This document shows positions 5,764-14,529 of a stretch of DNA of 18,622 bases, piece after piece. Below the pieces are notes generated by a model, which saw only the letters and a list, made by a program, of their open reading frames with translations, did no database searches and had not been told where the DNA came from. Source of the DNA: Rhodoferax sp. (GTDB lineage: Bacteria; Pseudomonadota; Gammaproteobacteria; Burkholderiales; Burkholderiaceae_C). Each line of letters opens with the position of its first letter. Position 1 is the stretch's first letter. The stretch covers positions 1 to 18,622 of the forward strand of contig JAUXQA010000119.1 in the NCBI GenBank assembly GCA_030683195.1. Direction: 5' to 3'. Position numbers and translations under genes: made by a program.

Positions 5764-6264
5764 GAAGATCACGTGGCGTTTAGGCGGTCAGAGTTGGTGG
5801 CACTCAGAATGGAGGAAATTACGCCGCACGCGCACGGCGTCGAGTTGCTAAATCGGCGATCCACAACTGATCAAGAGGGGGAGGGAAGGACCGAGTTCGT
5901 GCCCTTGGCAAAGTCAGAAGAGCGATGCCCTGTCAAGGCGCTGCAAATTTGACTTGAACTGGCGGGCATTGGGGCAAGGTCACTGTTTCGCCCAATAAAT
6001 CGGCATGACACGGTTACAGGTGATCTGGCGCTGACACCGCAGTCCGTGGCCTTGATTGTGAAGTCGGCGGTGGCAGGCTCCAAAGGGCTTGAAGCGGCGA
6101 AGTTGGTATCGGGTCATTCATTCCGTGCCGGGTTTGTTACGGAGGCGGCGACCATGGGCCTGCAAACCAGTGCCATCATGGGGCAAACAGGTCACAAATC
6201 AATGGAGATGGTGTTTCGGTATATCAGGCCGGTACAGAAGCGGCAGATTCCCTCACTGCTGTGA
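5764..6264 (+). pseudogene. Tyrosine integrase remnant (C-terminal catalytic domain)
   Basis: Read through one stop, the frame from 5764 encodes the catalytic half of a phage-type integrase: AFRRSELVALRMEEI with the first catalytic arginine, RRSTTDQEGEGR, FVPLAKSEERCPVKALQ, GHSFRAGFV with the HxxR motif, and TGHKSMEMVFRYIRP with the late histidine and the tyrosine nucleophile. TGA at 5950-5952 falls where relatives normally have tryptophan before LELAGI. The position usually read as SKTDQEG is STTDQEG, so the conserved beta-strand lysine appears lost. A TAA at 5761 closes the frame upstream and the N-terminal SAM-like domain is missing. It is therefore dead, and it probably once mobilised this island or the adjacent restriction-modification genes. 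Confidence 0.85.
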
Positions 6265-6481
6265 GCGAGGTTTACCGGATTGGCGGCTCTGCCCTCTGAT
6301 CGTTGACTTCGGATCAGTTCAAGATGGAGACGGTCACGACTTTAATGAACTGATGTTCAGGGTCCCGGCATTTTACCCAGGAGTCCTCCTTGTATGGCGT
6401 GGTCGATAATTGATCAAAGACGCATTGGAGGCCCCTGAGTTTTTCGGGGAAGCCATCAGCGCTAAGCAAACGGGAACCATC

Positions 6482-8884
6482 ATGTCATTGAACGAAGCCG
6501 AAACACGGTATGAGCTGATTGATCCGCACCTCCGGGGCAAGGGCTACCGCATGCCCTACATCAAGCTTGAAACCAAAGCTCCGGTGGAACCCATCGGGCA
6601 CAAAGGCCGCCGCCGCGCTGGTGCGGGGCGTACGGACTACCTGTTATGTGTCGAGACACCCGCAGGGCCAATGCCGCTGCCCGTTGCGATACTTGAAGCG
6701 AAAAAAGAAGACGAAGACCCTCTCAAAGGAATGCAGCAGGCCAAAGGCTATTCGGAGTGCGACCGTTTCGACGCCAAATACATCTTCTCCACCAACGGCC
6801 ATCGCTACGCGAAGTTCAATAAGTTCACAGGCGAGCAGACTGGCCCCTTTCCCTTCGCCGACTTCCCCGATCACAAGCGTCTCACGGATTGCTACCATCG
6901 CCACACGGGCATAAATTTGGAGGCACCTTCTGCTTCGCTTCTGTTTCAGCCTGACAGCCCTGCCTATCCCGAGGCGCGCTATTATCAGGATGCCGCCATT
7001 CGCGCCGCCTTCGAAAAAATCCTGCAATCCGACGCCAAAGGTGAAGCGGCCCGCATTCTTCTCTCACTCGCGACGGGCTCGGGCAAAACAATCATCGCCG
7101 CGAATCTCCTATGGCGTTTGCATGAAGCAGAGCGCCTACCCAAGCCAGCCCTCTTCCTCTGCGACCGTGATGAATTGCGTGAGCAAGCCTACACCAAGCT
7201 TAAAGCGGTTTTCGCTGACAATGCCCGCATTGTCGAAACCAAAAGCGGCGAGAACGCCGCCAAAAACGCCCGCATCCACATCGCCACTTACCAGACGCTC
7301 GGGTTGGACGATGAAGATGCTGACTTCGCGAGCTTCCTTTCCAAGCACTACGGCGAGGACGCCTTCAGCGTCATAATCATCGACGAGTGTCACCGCTCGG
7401 CTTGGGGCAAGTGGTCGGAAGTACTCAAGCGAAATCCCAATGCCATCCACATCGGCCTCACCGCCACGCCGCGCCAACTACACGAGCGACCGGACAAGAC
7501 CGCAGAAGACGCCGAAATCACTGCCAATAACCACAAGTATTTCGGCGAGCCCGTCTATGAATACACGCTGATCGAGGCGCAGGAAGACGGCTACCTCGCC
7601 GCCTGCGAGATCATTAAGCGCAAGGCCAGCATTGACGCCAAGGTGTTTACCAAGACTGATGTGCTCGCCGCCAAGCCGACCAACATTAAGACAGGAAAGC
7701 CCATCACCGAGGAAGAGCTCACCAAGGACAGCTACACCGGCAAGGACTTCGACGATGAACTGTTCATCGACATGCGTACCCCAGCCATGTGCGCCGACCT
7801 CTTCAAGTTACTGTGCGAAAACGGGGGTCCAGAGCAAAAGGTCATTATCTTCTGCACTCGCGAGATTCACGCCGACCGCGTCGCTATGCAGATGAACAAC
7901 CTCTATGCGAAGTGGTGCCGCAACGGCGGCCATGAGCCTAAAGACCACTATGCGTTCAAGTGCATGGGCGGCGTGAATAACGGCGCGGACATGATCGAAC
8001 CAATGCGCGGCTCTGGCGAGCGTGCGTTTATCGCGTGCACGGTGGACTTGCTAGAGGCGGGCGTGGATATTGAGCGTCTGAATGCAGTCGTCTTTTTCCG
8101 TTATGTGAAGTCCGCCATTAAGTTCTACCAAATGGTTGGGCGCGGCACCCGCATCCATGAGGAGACGCAGAAATACAAGTTCTGGCTCTTCGACTACACC
8201 GGCGTGACTGCTCTCTTCGGAACCGACTTCATTACTAAACCGCCGCGTCCTGGTGGCGGCGGAAGTGGCGGCGGCGACGGCGGAGGGGGCGATAGTGGCG
8301 GAGGTGGTGACGAAACTCCACCCGTGCCTGAGATTCTGGGGCAGACGGAAATTATTGGACAGGGTCACGCCATTCTGAGTCGCCGGGACGGGCGTGATGT
8401 GATGATCCCCGTGGATGAATACCGCTGCGAGATGATCCAGCGAGTCATCAGCGAGGCTCACAACCTCGACGAGTTCAGGCAAGTGTGGATCGAATCCCAG
8501 AAGCGCCACAAGTTAATTGACCACCTGCTGGGCGACAACTTTAACCCTGAGAAGCTTCGAGAGATTGAGCGAATGGAAGACTTTGACATCTACGATCTCT
8601 TCGCCCACCACGGCTACCACGCCCGCGCCCTTAAGCGCCCTGAGAGGAAGATCATCTACCTGGAAGACAACCAGACTTGGTTTGAGTCCATCGACCCCAA
8701 GGCCGCCATCGTGCTGAGAGGGCTCGGCAAACAGTTTGAACTTGGCGGCACCGAGGCGCTGGAAACGACTGCGCTCTGGGAAGTGCCAGAAATCAAGGTA
8801 GCTGGCGGTTTCGATGCCCTTCGAAGGATCGGTGCGCCTGTCACCGTGATGATGGACGCAAAAACGAGACTGTTTGCGGCATGA
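6482..8884 (+). CDS. hsdR: Type I restriction enzyme R subunit (EcoEI/EcoKI-like helicase-nuclease)
   Basis: The motor and cleavage subunit of a type I restriction-modification complex: it translocates DNA with ATP and cuts at a distance from unmethylated target sites. From ATG 6482 the protein has 800 residues. The nuclease domain shows D52 in TDYLL and the ExK of LEAKK (E72, K74). The helicase core follows: LATGSGKT at 196-203 (Walker A), DECH at 301-304, TATP at 327-330, VIIFCTR near 454, and QMVGRGTR at 550-557. A Gly-rich linker with scattered Ser and Asp (about 591-609) separates the motor from the C-terminal domain that docks on the methylase. The frame stays open back to TTG 6410, but MSLNEAETR is the typical HsdR N-terminus, so ATG 6482 is preferred despite a weak ribosome site (GGGAA). 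The stop overlaps the hsdS start as ATGA. Confidence 0.93.
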   Translation: MSLNEAETRYELIDPHLRGKGYRMPYIKLETKAPVEPIGHKGRRRAGAGRTDYLLCVETPAGPMPLPVAILEAKKEDEDPLKGMQQAKGYSECDRFDAKYIFSTNGHRYAKFNKFTGEQTGPFPFADFPDHKRLTDCYHRHTGINLEAPSASLLFQPDSPAYPEARYYQDAAIRAAFEKILQSDAKGEAARILLSLATGSGKTIIAANLLWRLHEAERLPKPALFLCDRDELREQAYTKLKAVFADNARIVETKSGENAAKNARIHIATYQTLGLDDEDADFASFLSKHYGEDAFSVIIIDECHRSAWGKWSEVLKRNPNAIHIGLTATPRQLHERPDKTAEDAEITANNHKYFGEPVYEYTLIEAQEDGYLAACEIIKRKASIDAKVFTKTDVLAAKPTNIKTGKPITEEELTKDSYTGKDFDDELFIDMRTPAMCADLFKLLCENGGPEQKVIIFCTREIHADRVAMQMNNLYAKWCRNGGHEPKDHYAFKCMGGVNNGADMIEPMRGSGERAFIACTVDLLEAGVDIERLNAVVFFRYVKSAIKFYQMVGRGTRIHEETQKYKFWLFDYTGVTALFGTDFITKPPRPGGGGSGGGDGGGGDSGGGGDETPPVPEILGQTEIIGQGHAILSRRDGRDVMIPVDEYRCEMIQRVISEAHNLDEFRQVWIESQKRHKLIDHLLGDNFNPEKLREIERMEDFDIYDLFAHHGYHARALKRPERKIIYLEDNQTWFESIDPKAAIVLRGLGKQFELGGTEALETTALWEVPEIKVAGGFDALRRIGAPVTVMMDAKTRLFAA

Positions 8885-9998
8885 GAACAAACATGACACT
8901 CGGAGACGTTTGTGAAAGCATTACCTATGGAGTAACGGCATCTGCGGTCCCTTCAAATGTTGGGCCGCGCTTGCTTCGAATCACTGACCTCACTGAGGAC
9001 GGCGTTAACTGGACACGCGTGCCGGGCTGCAAAATTTCACGGCAGGAGCATCTCGGTTCCAGTTTGGCGGATGGAGATATTGTTGTGGCTCGCACCGGGG
9101 GGACGGTTGGGAAGAGCTTTCTCGTTTCAGAGCCCCCAGATGCCGTTTGTGCTTCATATCTACTCAGGCTTCGACCGAATAAGGTTGTAGTGCTGCCTGA
9201 GTATGTCCAACTTTTCATGCAGAGCCCTGCATACTGGAAGCAGCTCAAGGAGCTGCCCAGCCAAATGTAAACGGCACCACGCTAGCTGCGATTGAGCTCC
9301 CGGTCCCACTCAAGGAAGAGCAAGCATTGGTAGTTCGGCATGCCAAAGAGGTCCTTGCAACAGTTACAGATGCCCGAAAGGCGGTTCACAAGCAACTTTC
9401 AGAGTTACAAGCGCTAGCCAGCTCAGTTATGGCCGATTCTGTGCTCAAGAGCCGGTGCACGCTCTCAAAGCTCAACCACGTCTTATACGAAGTGAAGAAT
9501 GGAATTGGGAGTGAATGGAGTAAATTCCCTGTCTTGGGAGCAACTAGAAATGGGCTTGCCCCCGCAAAAGAACGCCCTGGGAAACACGCGGAGCGCTATA
9601 AGCCAGTCACGGTCGGAACTGTCTTTTACAACCCGATGCGTATCCTCATTGGCTCCATAGCCTTTGTAGAAGACGACGATGAACCGGGCATCACCAGCCC
9701 TGACTACGTTGTTTTGAATGGAAAGTCCGACATGGTTGATTCACGGTGGTTCTATTACTGGCTCCGCTCGCCGTTGGGTGAGCGCTGCATCCAGTCGCTC
9801 GCCCGTGGAGCTGTGCGAGAACGCATGCTTTTCAACCGCCTTGCCGAGGGAGAGATTGAATTGCCTGACTACGACTCGCAGGTCAAGGCATCCAAGGCAC
9901 TTGCACAGATCAAGCCGATGCGTGCCGCCATCAAGCAACAAATCGCGGAGCTAGGGCTGCTGCCGCAGAAGCTTCTCGCTCAAATCTTTGAAACCTAG
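8881..9998 (+). pseudogene. hsdS: Type I specificity subunit, frameshifted
   Basis: HsdS recognises the split DNA target and holds the methylase and R subunits. The frame from ATG 8881 encodes the first target-recognition domain up to about SPAYWKQLKE and then stops at 9268-9270. The expected continuation, QGAAQPNVNGTTLAAIELPVP (not contiguous in the first frame), lies one frame over from about 9246 and runs through the central coiled coil, the second recognition domain and the terminal coiled coil to TAG 9996-9998. Adding one base near 9235-9247 would give a single 372-residue frame, a normal HsdS length, so a one-base deletion is the simplest explanation. The 129-residue N-terminal product lacks the dimerising helix. 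Restriction and modification are probably inactive unless another HsdS exists or this is a sequencing error. Confidence 0.88.
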
Positions 9999-10002
9999 TC
10001 CC

Positions 10003-11916
10003 ATGCCAATCGTCAAAAAGAAACTGAAACAGAAAACCCCGAAGACCATCGCAGGAACGCGGTCGCTTTCAGCGTTCGTTAAATCCATCACTAACATCAT
10101 GCGGCGCTCGAACTGTGCAAGCGCCCTGCAATACGTGCCGGAGCTGACGTGGATTCTCTTCCTCCGCATACTTGATGCACAGGAGAAACGCGACTGTGAA
10201 GCCGCCAAGGCAGTGGGTGGAACCTTCACGCCTGCACTCGCCAGTCCCTTCCGCTGGCAGGATTGGGCCGCGCCCTTCAAGGATGAGGCAAAGCACCCAA
10301 AGACGGATGAAGGCAAGCCCTGCGGCTGGAAGCGGCAGGAACTCTTCTCAAAGGGCGACGGGAAGCTCTTTGACTTCATTAACACCGAGCTGCTGCCACA
10401 TCTGCACGCGTTGGATTTTGACCCCAAAACCAAGCTGCCAAACCCCACCGCCAGCCGCAAGCAACGCGTGATCGGTCGCATCATGACCGCCGTAGAGCGG
10501 GTGCGCGTGGATAGTGAAACGAACCTGCGCGACATCCTCGACAAGGTGGATGAGATCAGCATCGAGCATGTGGACGACACACATTTCTTCACGCTCTCTC
10601 AAGTTTATGAAGACCTGTTGTTGAAGATGGGCGAGAAGAATTCCGATGGCGGCCAATTCTTTACCCCGCGTGAGGTGATCCGCGCCATGGTGCATACGCT
10701 CCAGCCGAATCTGGGCGACACGATCTATGATCCCTGCTGCGGGACCGGCGGCTTCCTCGCCGTGGCCTACGAGCACCTCGCTCGCATTCAGGGTAAGTCA
10801 CCCGCCAGCACCGAAATCGATACGCTGAAGCACGACACCTTTTTTGTCAGGGAGAAGGAGAACCTCGTCTTCCCCATCGCGCTTGCCAATCTCGTGCTCC
10901 ACGGCATCGACCAACCGAATCTCTGGCACGGCAACACGCTGACCAAACGGCCCACCTACGCCGCGCTGTTTGACAAGGCGCCGAAGTTTTTCGACGTGAT
11001 CCTGACGAACCCGCCTTTTGGCGGAAAGGAAGGCACGGACACGCAGAAGCACTACCCCTACCCTACCGGCAGTACGCAGGTTCTCTTCGTGCAAGACATC
11101 CTCGGTGAACTCGCGCCCGAGGGCCGCTGCGCGATCGTTCTCGATGACGGTTTCCTCTTCCGTAAAGACGAAGTCGCCTTCGTCGAGACGAAGCGTAAGC
11201 TGGTAGATGAGTGTGACCTGTGGGCCATCATCAGCCTGCCCGGTGGCTGCTTCTCTGGCGCAGGCGCGGCGGTGAAGACCAACCTGTTGTTCTTCACCAA
11301 AGGAAAGAAGACGACCAAAATTTGGTATTACGACCTCACGCATGTGAAGGTGGGCAAGAAGTCGCCGATGACACTCGCGCATTTTGGCTTCGGCAAGAAC
11401 GGCGAAGTCCTCGATGACGTCGCTTTGCCGACTGTGCTCACCGAGCCATGGACGGAAGACGAGAACAGCACGGGGCAATTTCCGAGCTACGCCAGCCTAC
11501 TCTCCGCTCGCGGGACCCCCGCCGCCGAAAGCCGCTACTCCTGGACCGTGGACTTCGCCGCCCGTCGCAAGCAGGCTCGCGAAGACATGAAGCCGCACAC
11601 CGATGAAGCGGAGCGTATGAAAGCCGAAGTCGTTTCCCTTAAGGAAAAGCTGAAAGCCCAAAAAGCCGCCAATCCAAAGGACACGAAGATTGCAGCGATC
11701 CTGACCAAGATTGGCGAGCAAGAGAATGCTGCCCGTCAATCCCTGTCTAAAGCCGACGCCATCGACGCAGCTGTATTTGACCTGAAGGCCGTGAATCCAA
11801 ATGCTATCGCGAAGGTTGACACCCGCACGCCGGACGAAGTTGTTCAGAGTATTGACGACCAGGGGAAGATCGTCGCAGACGCGCTGGCGACGCTGCGGGG
11901 GCTGCTCCAAACATAG
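10003..11916 (+). CDS. hsdM: Type I N6-adenine DNA methyltransferase M subunit
   Basis: This subunit transfers a methyl group from S-adenosylmethionine to adenine in the HsdS-recognised site. The 637-residue protein has the N-terminal helical HsdM domain, then QFFTPREV at 218-225, the SAM-binding motif I DPCCGTGGF at 243-251, and the catalytic motif IV NPPF at 336-339. The C-terminus after about 520 is a long Lys/Glu/Ala-rich coiled coil that would contact HsdS. ATG 10003 lies 4 bases after the hsdS stop without a clear ribosome site, implying translational coupling; a TTG at 9988 is the only extension. The gene order R-S-M differs from the common R-M-S. The gene itself looks intact, but with hsdS broken it has no specificity partner here. 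Confidence 0.95.
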   Translation: MPIVKKKLKQKTPKTIAGTRSLSAFVKSITNIMRRSNCASALQYVPELTWILFLRILDAQEKRDCEAAKAVGGTFTPALASPFRWQDWAAPFKDEAKHPKTDEGKPCGWKRQELFSKGDGKLFDFINTELLPHLHALDFDPKTKLPNPTASRKQRVIGRIMTAVERVRVDSETNLRDILDKVDEISIEHVDDTHFFTLSQVYEDLLLKMGEKNSDGGQFFTPREVIRAMVHTLQPNLGDTIYDPCCGTGGFLAVAYEHLARIQGKSPASTEIDTLKHDTFFVREKENLVFPIALANLVLHGIDQPNLWHGNTLTKRPTYAALFDKAPKFFDVILTNPPFGGKEGTDTQKHYPYPTGSTQVLFVQDILGELAPEGRCAIVLDDGFLFRKDEVAFVETKRKLVDECDLWAIISLPGGCFSGAGAAVKTNLLFFTKGKKTTKIWYYDLTHVKVGKKSPMTLAHFGFGKNGEVLDDVALPTVLTEPWTEDENSTGQFPSYASLLSARGTPAAESRYSWTVDFAARRKQAREDMKPHTDEAERMKAEVVSLKEKLKAQKAANPKDTKIAAILTKIGEQENAARQSLSKADAIDAAVFDLKAVNPNAIAKVDTRTPDEVVQSIDDQGKIVADALATLRGLLQT

Positions 11917-12130
11917 TCCCGAGTGGCGGGGGAAATGTTTGCTAACACTGTTTTGCGAAGTTGCCGCAGGTCTGCGAGTCCATACCAGACGATCCCTCAG
12001 CACTGTAGTAACAAGACCTCACGCTGGGCAACCCACTTGAAATTCATCAGAGCCCCAAATGAACATTCTTGTCACCATAGAATGGCTAAAAATGAGTATT
12101 CCCTTCATCAGTTAACACTGACTGGTTGTC
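11917..12130. other. Spacer between hsdM and the truncated membrane gene
   Basis: I see no gene, terminator or clear promoter here. The open frame 11923-12246 on the plus strand has no recognisable sequence and runs into the IS, so it is not accepted. Confidence 0.4.
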
Positions 12131-12220
12131 ATGGATATACCAGTACTTTTGACAACTGGTGCACTTCTTTCCACTGCGGCATCCATAGTTATGTTCGTTG
12201 TATTTCTGACCAGGAAGACC
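12131..12220 (+). pseudogene. First 30 codons of a membrane protein truncated by IS66
   Basis: ATG 12131 starts MDIPVLLTTGALLSTAASIV followed by MFVVFLTRKT, a single hydrophobic membrane segment ending in a positively charged cytoplasmic edge. The frame then runs into the IS66 inverted repeat and stops at TAG 12230-12232 within the IS. The opening resembles the N-termini of membrane-bound GGDEF diguanylate cyclases, a family call based only on these few residues. No ribosome site is obvious. The rest of the gene is not found to the right of the IS. Confidence 0.4.
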
Positions 12221-12246
12221 GTAAGCGGGTAGGCACGGCACCTTGA
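12221..12246 (+). repeat. IS66 left inverted repeat (tnpC-distal end)
   Basis: The sequence begins GTAAGCGGGTAGGCA and matches the opposite end at 20 of 26 positions, including the first eight and the TTGA at positions 23-26. Confidence 0.8.
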
Positions 12247-12259
12247 CCGTGCTGCCGAT

Positions 12260-12455
12260 TCAGGATTGCGGTTGCCAGCAGTGTGGCAGCAGTTCCTCGA
12301 TGCGACTGTTCATGTGGCCAGGCAGTCTTGTCAGCACGTCCCGCAGATAAGCCCACGGGTCATGGCCATGCAACTTGGCTGACTGCAATAAGCTCATGAT
12401 GATGGCGGCTCGTTGCCCGGCCAGCTCGCTCCCCGCGAAGAGCCATGCCTTCCTG
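12260..12455 (-). pseudogene. tnpC: IS66 tnpC, 3' fragment
   Basis: This is the C-terminal 63 residues of the IS66 transposase: KAWLFAGSELAGQRAAIIM through LPGHMNSRIEELLPHCWQP to the stop at 12260-12262. The first codons join perfectly, in sense, to the end of the 5' fragment at 15925: MGR followed by KAWLF. The frame remains open into the RIT element but that part is not transposase. Precise removal of the RIT insertion would restore a 528-residue TnpC. Confidence 0.9.
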
Positions 12456-12479
12456 TCATGAGAAGATTCACATGATCGC

Positions 12480-12511
12480 AATAATGCAAACTGCAGTCTT
12501 ATGCGAACTCG
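12480..12511 (+). repeat. RIT terminal inverted repeat, left
   Basis: The 32 bases start AATAATGCAAACTGCAG and end ATGCGAACTCG, differing from the right repeat at one position. A shorter inverted echo, AGTTCGCATGATC, lies inside at about 12566-12578, and a CCGACGTCGG palindrome at 12515-12524. These are possible recombinase-binding subsites. Confidence 0.85.
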
Positions 12512-12576
12512 CCTCCGACGTCGGGCGATTCCTCCCTCGGTAGAAGCTCCGACCGCCTCTCTGCTAGTTCGCATGA

Positions 12577-13580
12577 TCACAGCGACTGCAGGAACTGCAT
12601 CAACCCCTTTGGCGGGCGGTAGCGAGTTGCCCGGACCTCAGGGGGCTTCAGCCGAGCAAGTGTTCGCTCCTTCATCGCGAGGTCGGCCTCGACGTACATG
12701 TGAGTGGTTGATTGGCTTTCATGCCCAAGCCACAAGGCGATGTCGGTGGCATTTGTACCCGCCTGCAGCAAGCCCATCGCGGTCGAGTGACGGACCATGT
12801 GAGGCGATACAGACAGCTTGCCCAGTTCAGGGTGGCAAGCCGTGGCCGCCGCGACGGCAAGCTTAAGCCGTTGCGTGACATTGGCCCTTGTCATCGGTCC
12901 GCCGTCGCGCCGCGGCAGCAACGCCGAGCCTGCTTCCAGTTGCGGGTTCAGGCTCAACCAATCACGTATCTCCCGAGCGGTTTCCTTCCACAGCGGCAGT
13001 GAGCGCTGCTTGCGGCCTTGCCATGCAGGCGGACGCACGAGGTCGTGCCGAGGACCACGTCGACCACCCGCACGCCGATGATCTCCGACACTCTTGCGCC
13101 GGTGTTGAACATCAGCGTCAGCAACAAGTGATCGCGTTGTCCCAGCCAGGTCGTGGTTGGAACGTTGATCACAGCCAGCATCTGCTCGCGCGTCAGGAAG
13201 CCCACCATCTTGCGCTCGAAACGCTTCATCGGCACCGCCAGCGCCTGCTCGATGACGCTCAGGCTGGCGAGGTCGCGACGGGCGGCAAACTTCAGGAACG
13301 AACGCAGCGCCGCCAAGCGGATGTTGCGGCTGCGCGGTGAATTGCCCCGTTCGTCCTCCAGGTGGTCGAGGAAATTTGCGATGAACTTCGGCTGGAGGTC
13401 CGACAACTCAAAAGCAGTGGCTGGCTTGCCCAGGGTCTGTTCGGCAAAGCGCAGGAGCAGCAGGAAACTGTCACGGTAGGAGGCGACGGTTTGCGGGCTG
13501 AGTGAGCGCTGGCGCGTCATGTAGTCGATGAAGAACTCCTGCACCAGGGATGCAAAGCTGGGTGAGATCGGCTTACTCAT
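12577..13580 (-). pseudogene. ritC: Third RIT tyrosine recombinase, frameshifted
   Basis: From ATG 13580 (8-base overlap with the preceding gene) the first frame encodes the N-terminal SAM-like domain and the catalytic arginine in GARVSE (R163), then leaves the family sequence after VRLHGK (about residue 188). The family continuation GRKQRSLPLW, the HMVRH motif (HxxR), LGHES and TTHMYVEAD with the tyrosine lie one frame over, ending at 12577. Inserting one G in the GGCC near 13014-13018 would give a continuous 334-residue protein, normal for the third member. The catalytic residues are therefore split across two frames and the protein is probably inactive, unless this is a sequencing error. 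Confidence 0.85.
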
Positions 13581-14529
13581 GGCCAGCTCCCTGTCGCACG
13601 AAACGCTCGAACCGCGCGCCCACCGATTCCATCAACTCCGGCGTGCCTGTGAGGTACCAATAGGTATCGGAGATATTGGCGTGGCCCAGGTAGGTACACA
13701 GCCAGAACATCGCGTGTTCGATCGACGCGCCACCTTCGTGCCAGAGTTGGACGCGCCGGACCACCATCGTATGCCTCAGATCATGTATGCGCGGCCGGGC
13801 ATGCTCGCCCCGAGCACGCCAGCCCAGTTGATCTCGCAGCCCGGCGAACACGTGGTGGACCCCGCTCAACGACAGCGCGCGGCCCGACAGCGAGGCGAAT
13901 ACGGGCGTTTCACCCGCGCAGTCGATGAACCGTTGCCGCGCACGGAGGTAGTCGGACAAGGCCTGTACAACGCTGGCGTGCAGGGCCAAGCAGCGCGACT
14001 TGTGGAACTTCGTCTGACGCACGGTGAGCGTCGCCATCGGCAAATCGATATCCTTGACCTGCAGATTCAACGCCTCGGAGATTCTGAGTCCAGTCGCGGC
14101 GATCAGCCCGAACAGTGTCTTATAGGTCAAGGGACGCAACCCGCCTGACGGCGTCAGGCGGTCAGACAGGGTCAGCAGATCGCCAATCTCCTGGTCGGTG
14201 TAGATGTGGGGGGCAAGTCGTCGATGGCCGCGGCCCAAGATGAATGGCGGCGGCACCTCAGTGGCGGACTCGAATTGGCGGTAATAGGTCGCGAACGGTC
14301 GGACGACCTCCAGCCTGCGCGCTGCCGTAACGGTGCTCGTTCGTGCGACATGCTCACGCGCCCAATCCAGTTGCAGATCGAGCGTCAGCGGCCCTTGATG
14401 GTCTCTGGCGTCGGCGAATCGGGCGAAGCGCATTAGCTCGGTGCCCGGGCTCTTCAGCGAGAAGCCCAGCCGGTGGCGTTCATCCAGATAGCGCTGCACG
14501 GTGGCCTGCATCGTGTCGGCGCGGTTCAT
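13573..14529 (-). CDS. ritB: Second RIT tyrosine recombinase
   Basis: This intact 318-residue site-specific recombinase of the integrase family would act with its two neighbours on the element ends. Its catalytic residues are visible: R149 in TGLRISE, a likely lysine at 174 in RQTKFHKSR, H249 and R252 in RIHDLRHT, H283 in LGHAN, and the nucleophile Y292 in TYWYLTGTPEL. The N-terminal 100 residues form the DNA-binding core-binding domain. Its ATG overlaps the stop of the first gene as ATGA (14526-14529), so translation is coupled. The TYWYLTGTPEL ending is typical of the middle member of such trios. Confidence 0.93.
   Translation of the reverse strand: MNRADTMQATVQRYLDERHRLGFSLKSPGTELMRFARFADARDHQGPLTLDLQLDWAREHVARTSTVTAARRLEVVRPFATYYRQFESATEVPPPFILGRGHRRLAPHIYTDQEIGDLLTLSDRLTPSGGLRPLTYKTLFGLIAATGLRISEALNLQVKDIDLPMATLTVRQTKFHKSRCLALHASVVQALSDYLRARQRFIDCAGETPVFASLSGRALSLSGVHHVFAGLRDQLGWRARGEHARPRIHDLRHTMVVRRVQLWHEGGASIEHAMFWLCTYLGHANISDTYWYLTGTPELMESVGARFERFVRQGAGHE

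Noticed and set aside
8260..8312. CRISPR or tandem-repeat array in the GGC-rich stretch
   Set aside because: It is an in-frame glycine-rich linker of HsdR without regular repeat-spacer units. I saw no CRISPR array elsewhere in the window.
9327..9998. An independent 223-residue gene starting at TTG 9327
   Set aside because: The frame extends upstream into sequence that continues the HsdS first recognition domain, so it is the second half of a frameshifted hsdS.
10798..11478. 226-residue minus-strand frame
   Set aside because: It is antisense to hsdM, whose methyltransferase motifs are unambiguous.
13528..14148. 206-residue plus-strand frame
   Set aside because: It is the antisense shadow of the second RIT recombinase.
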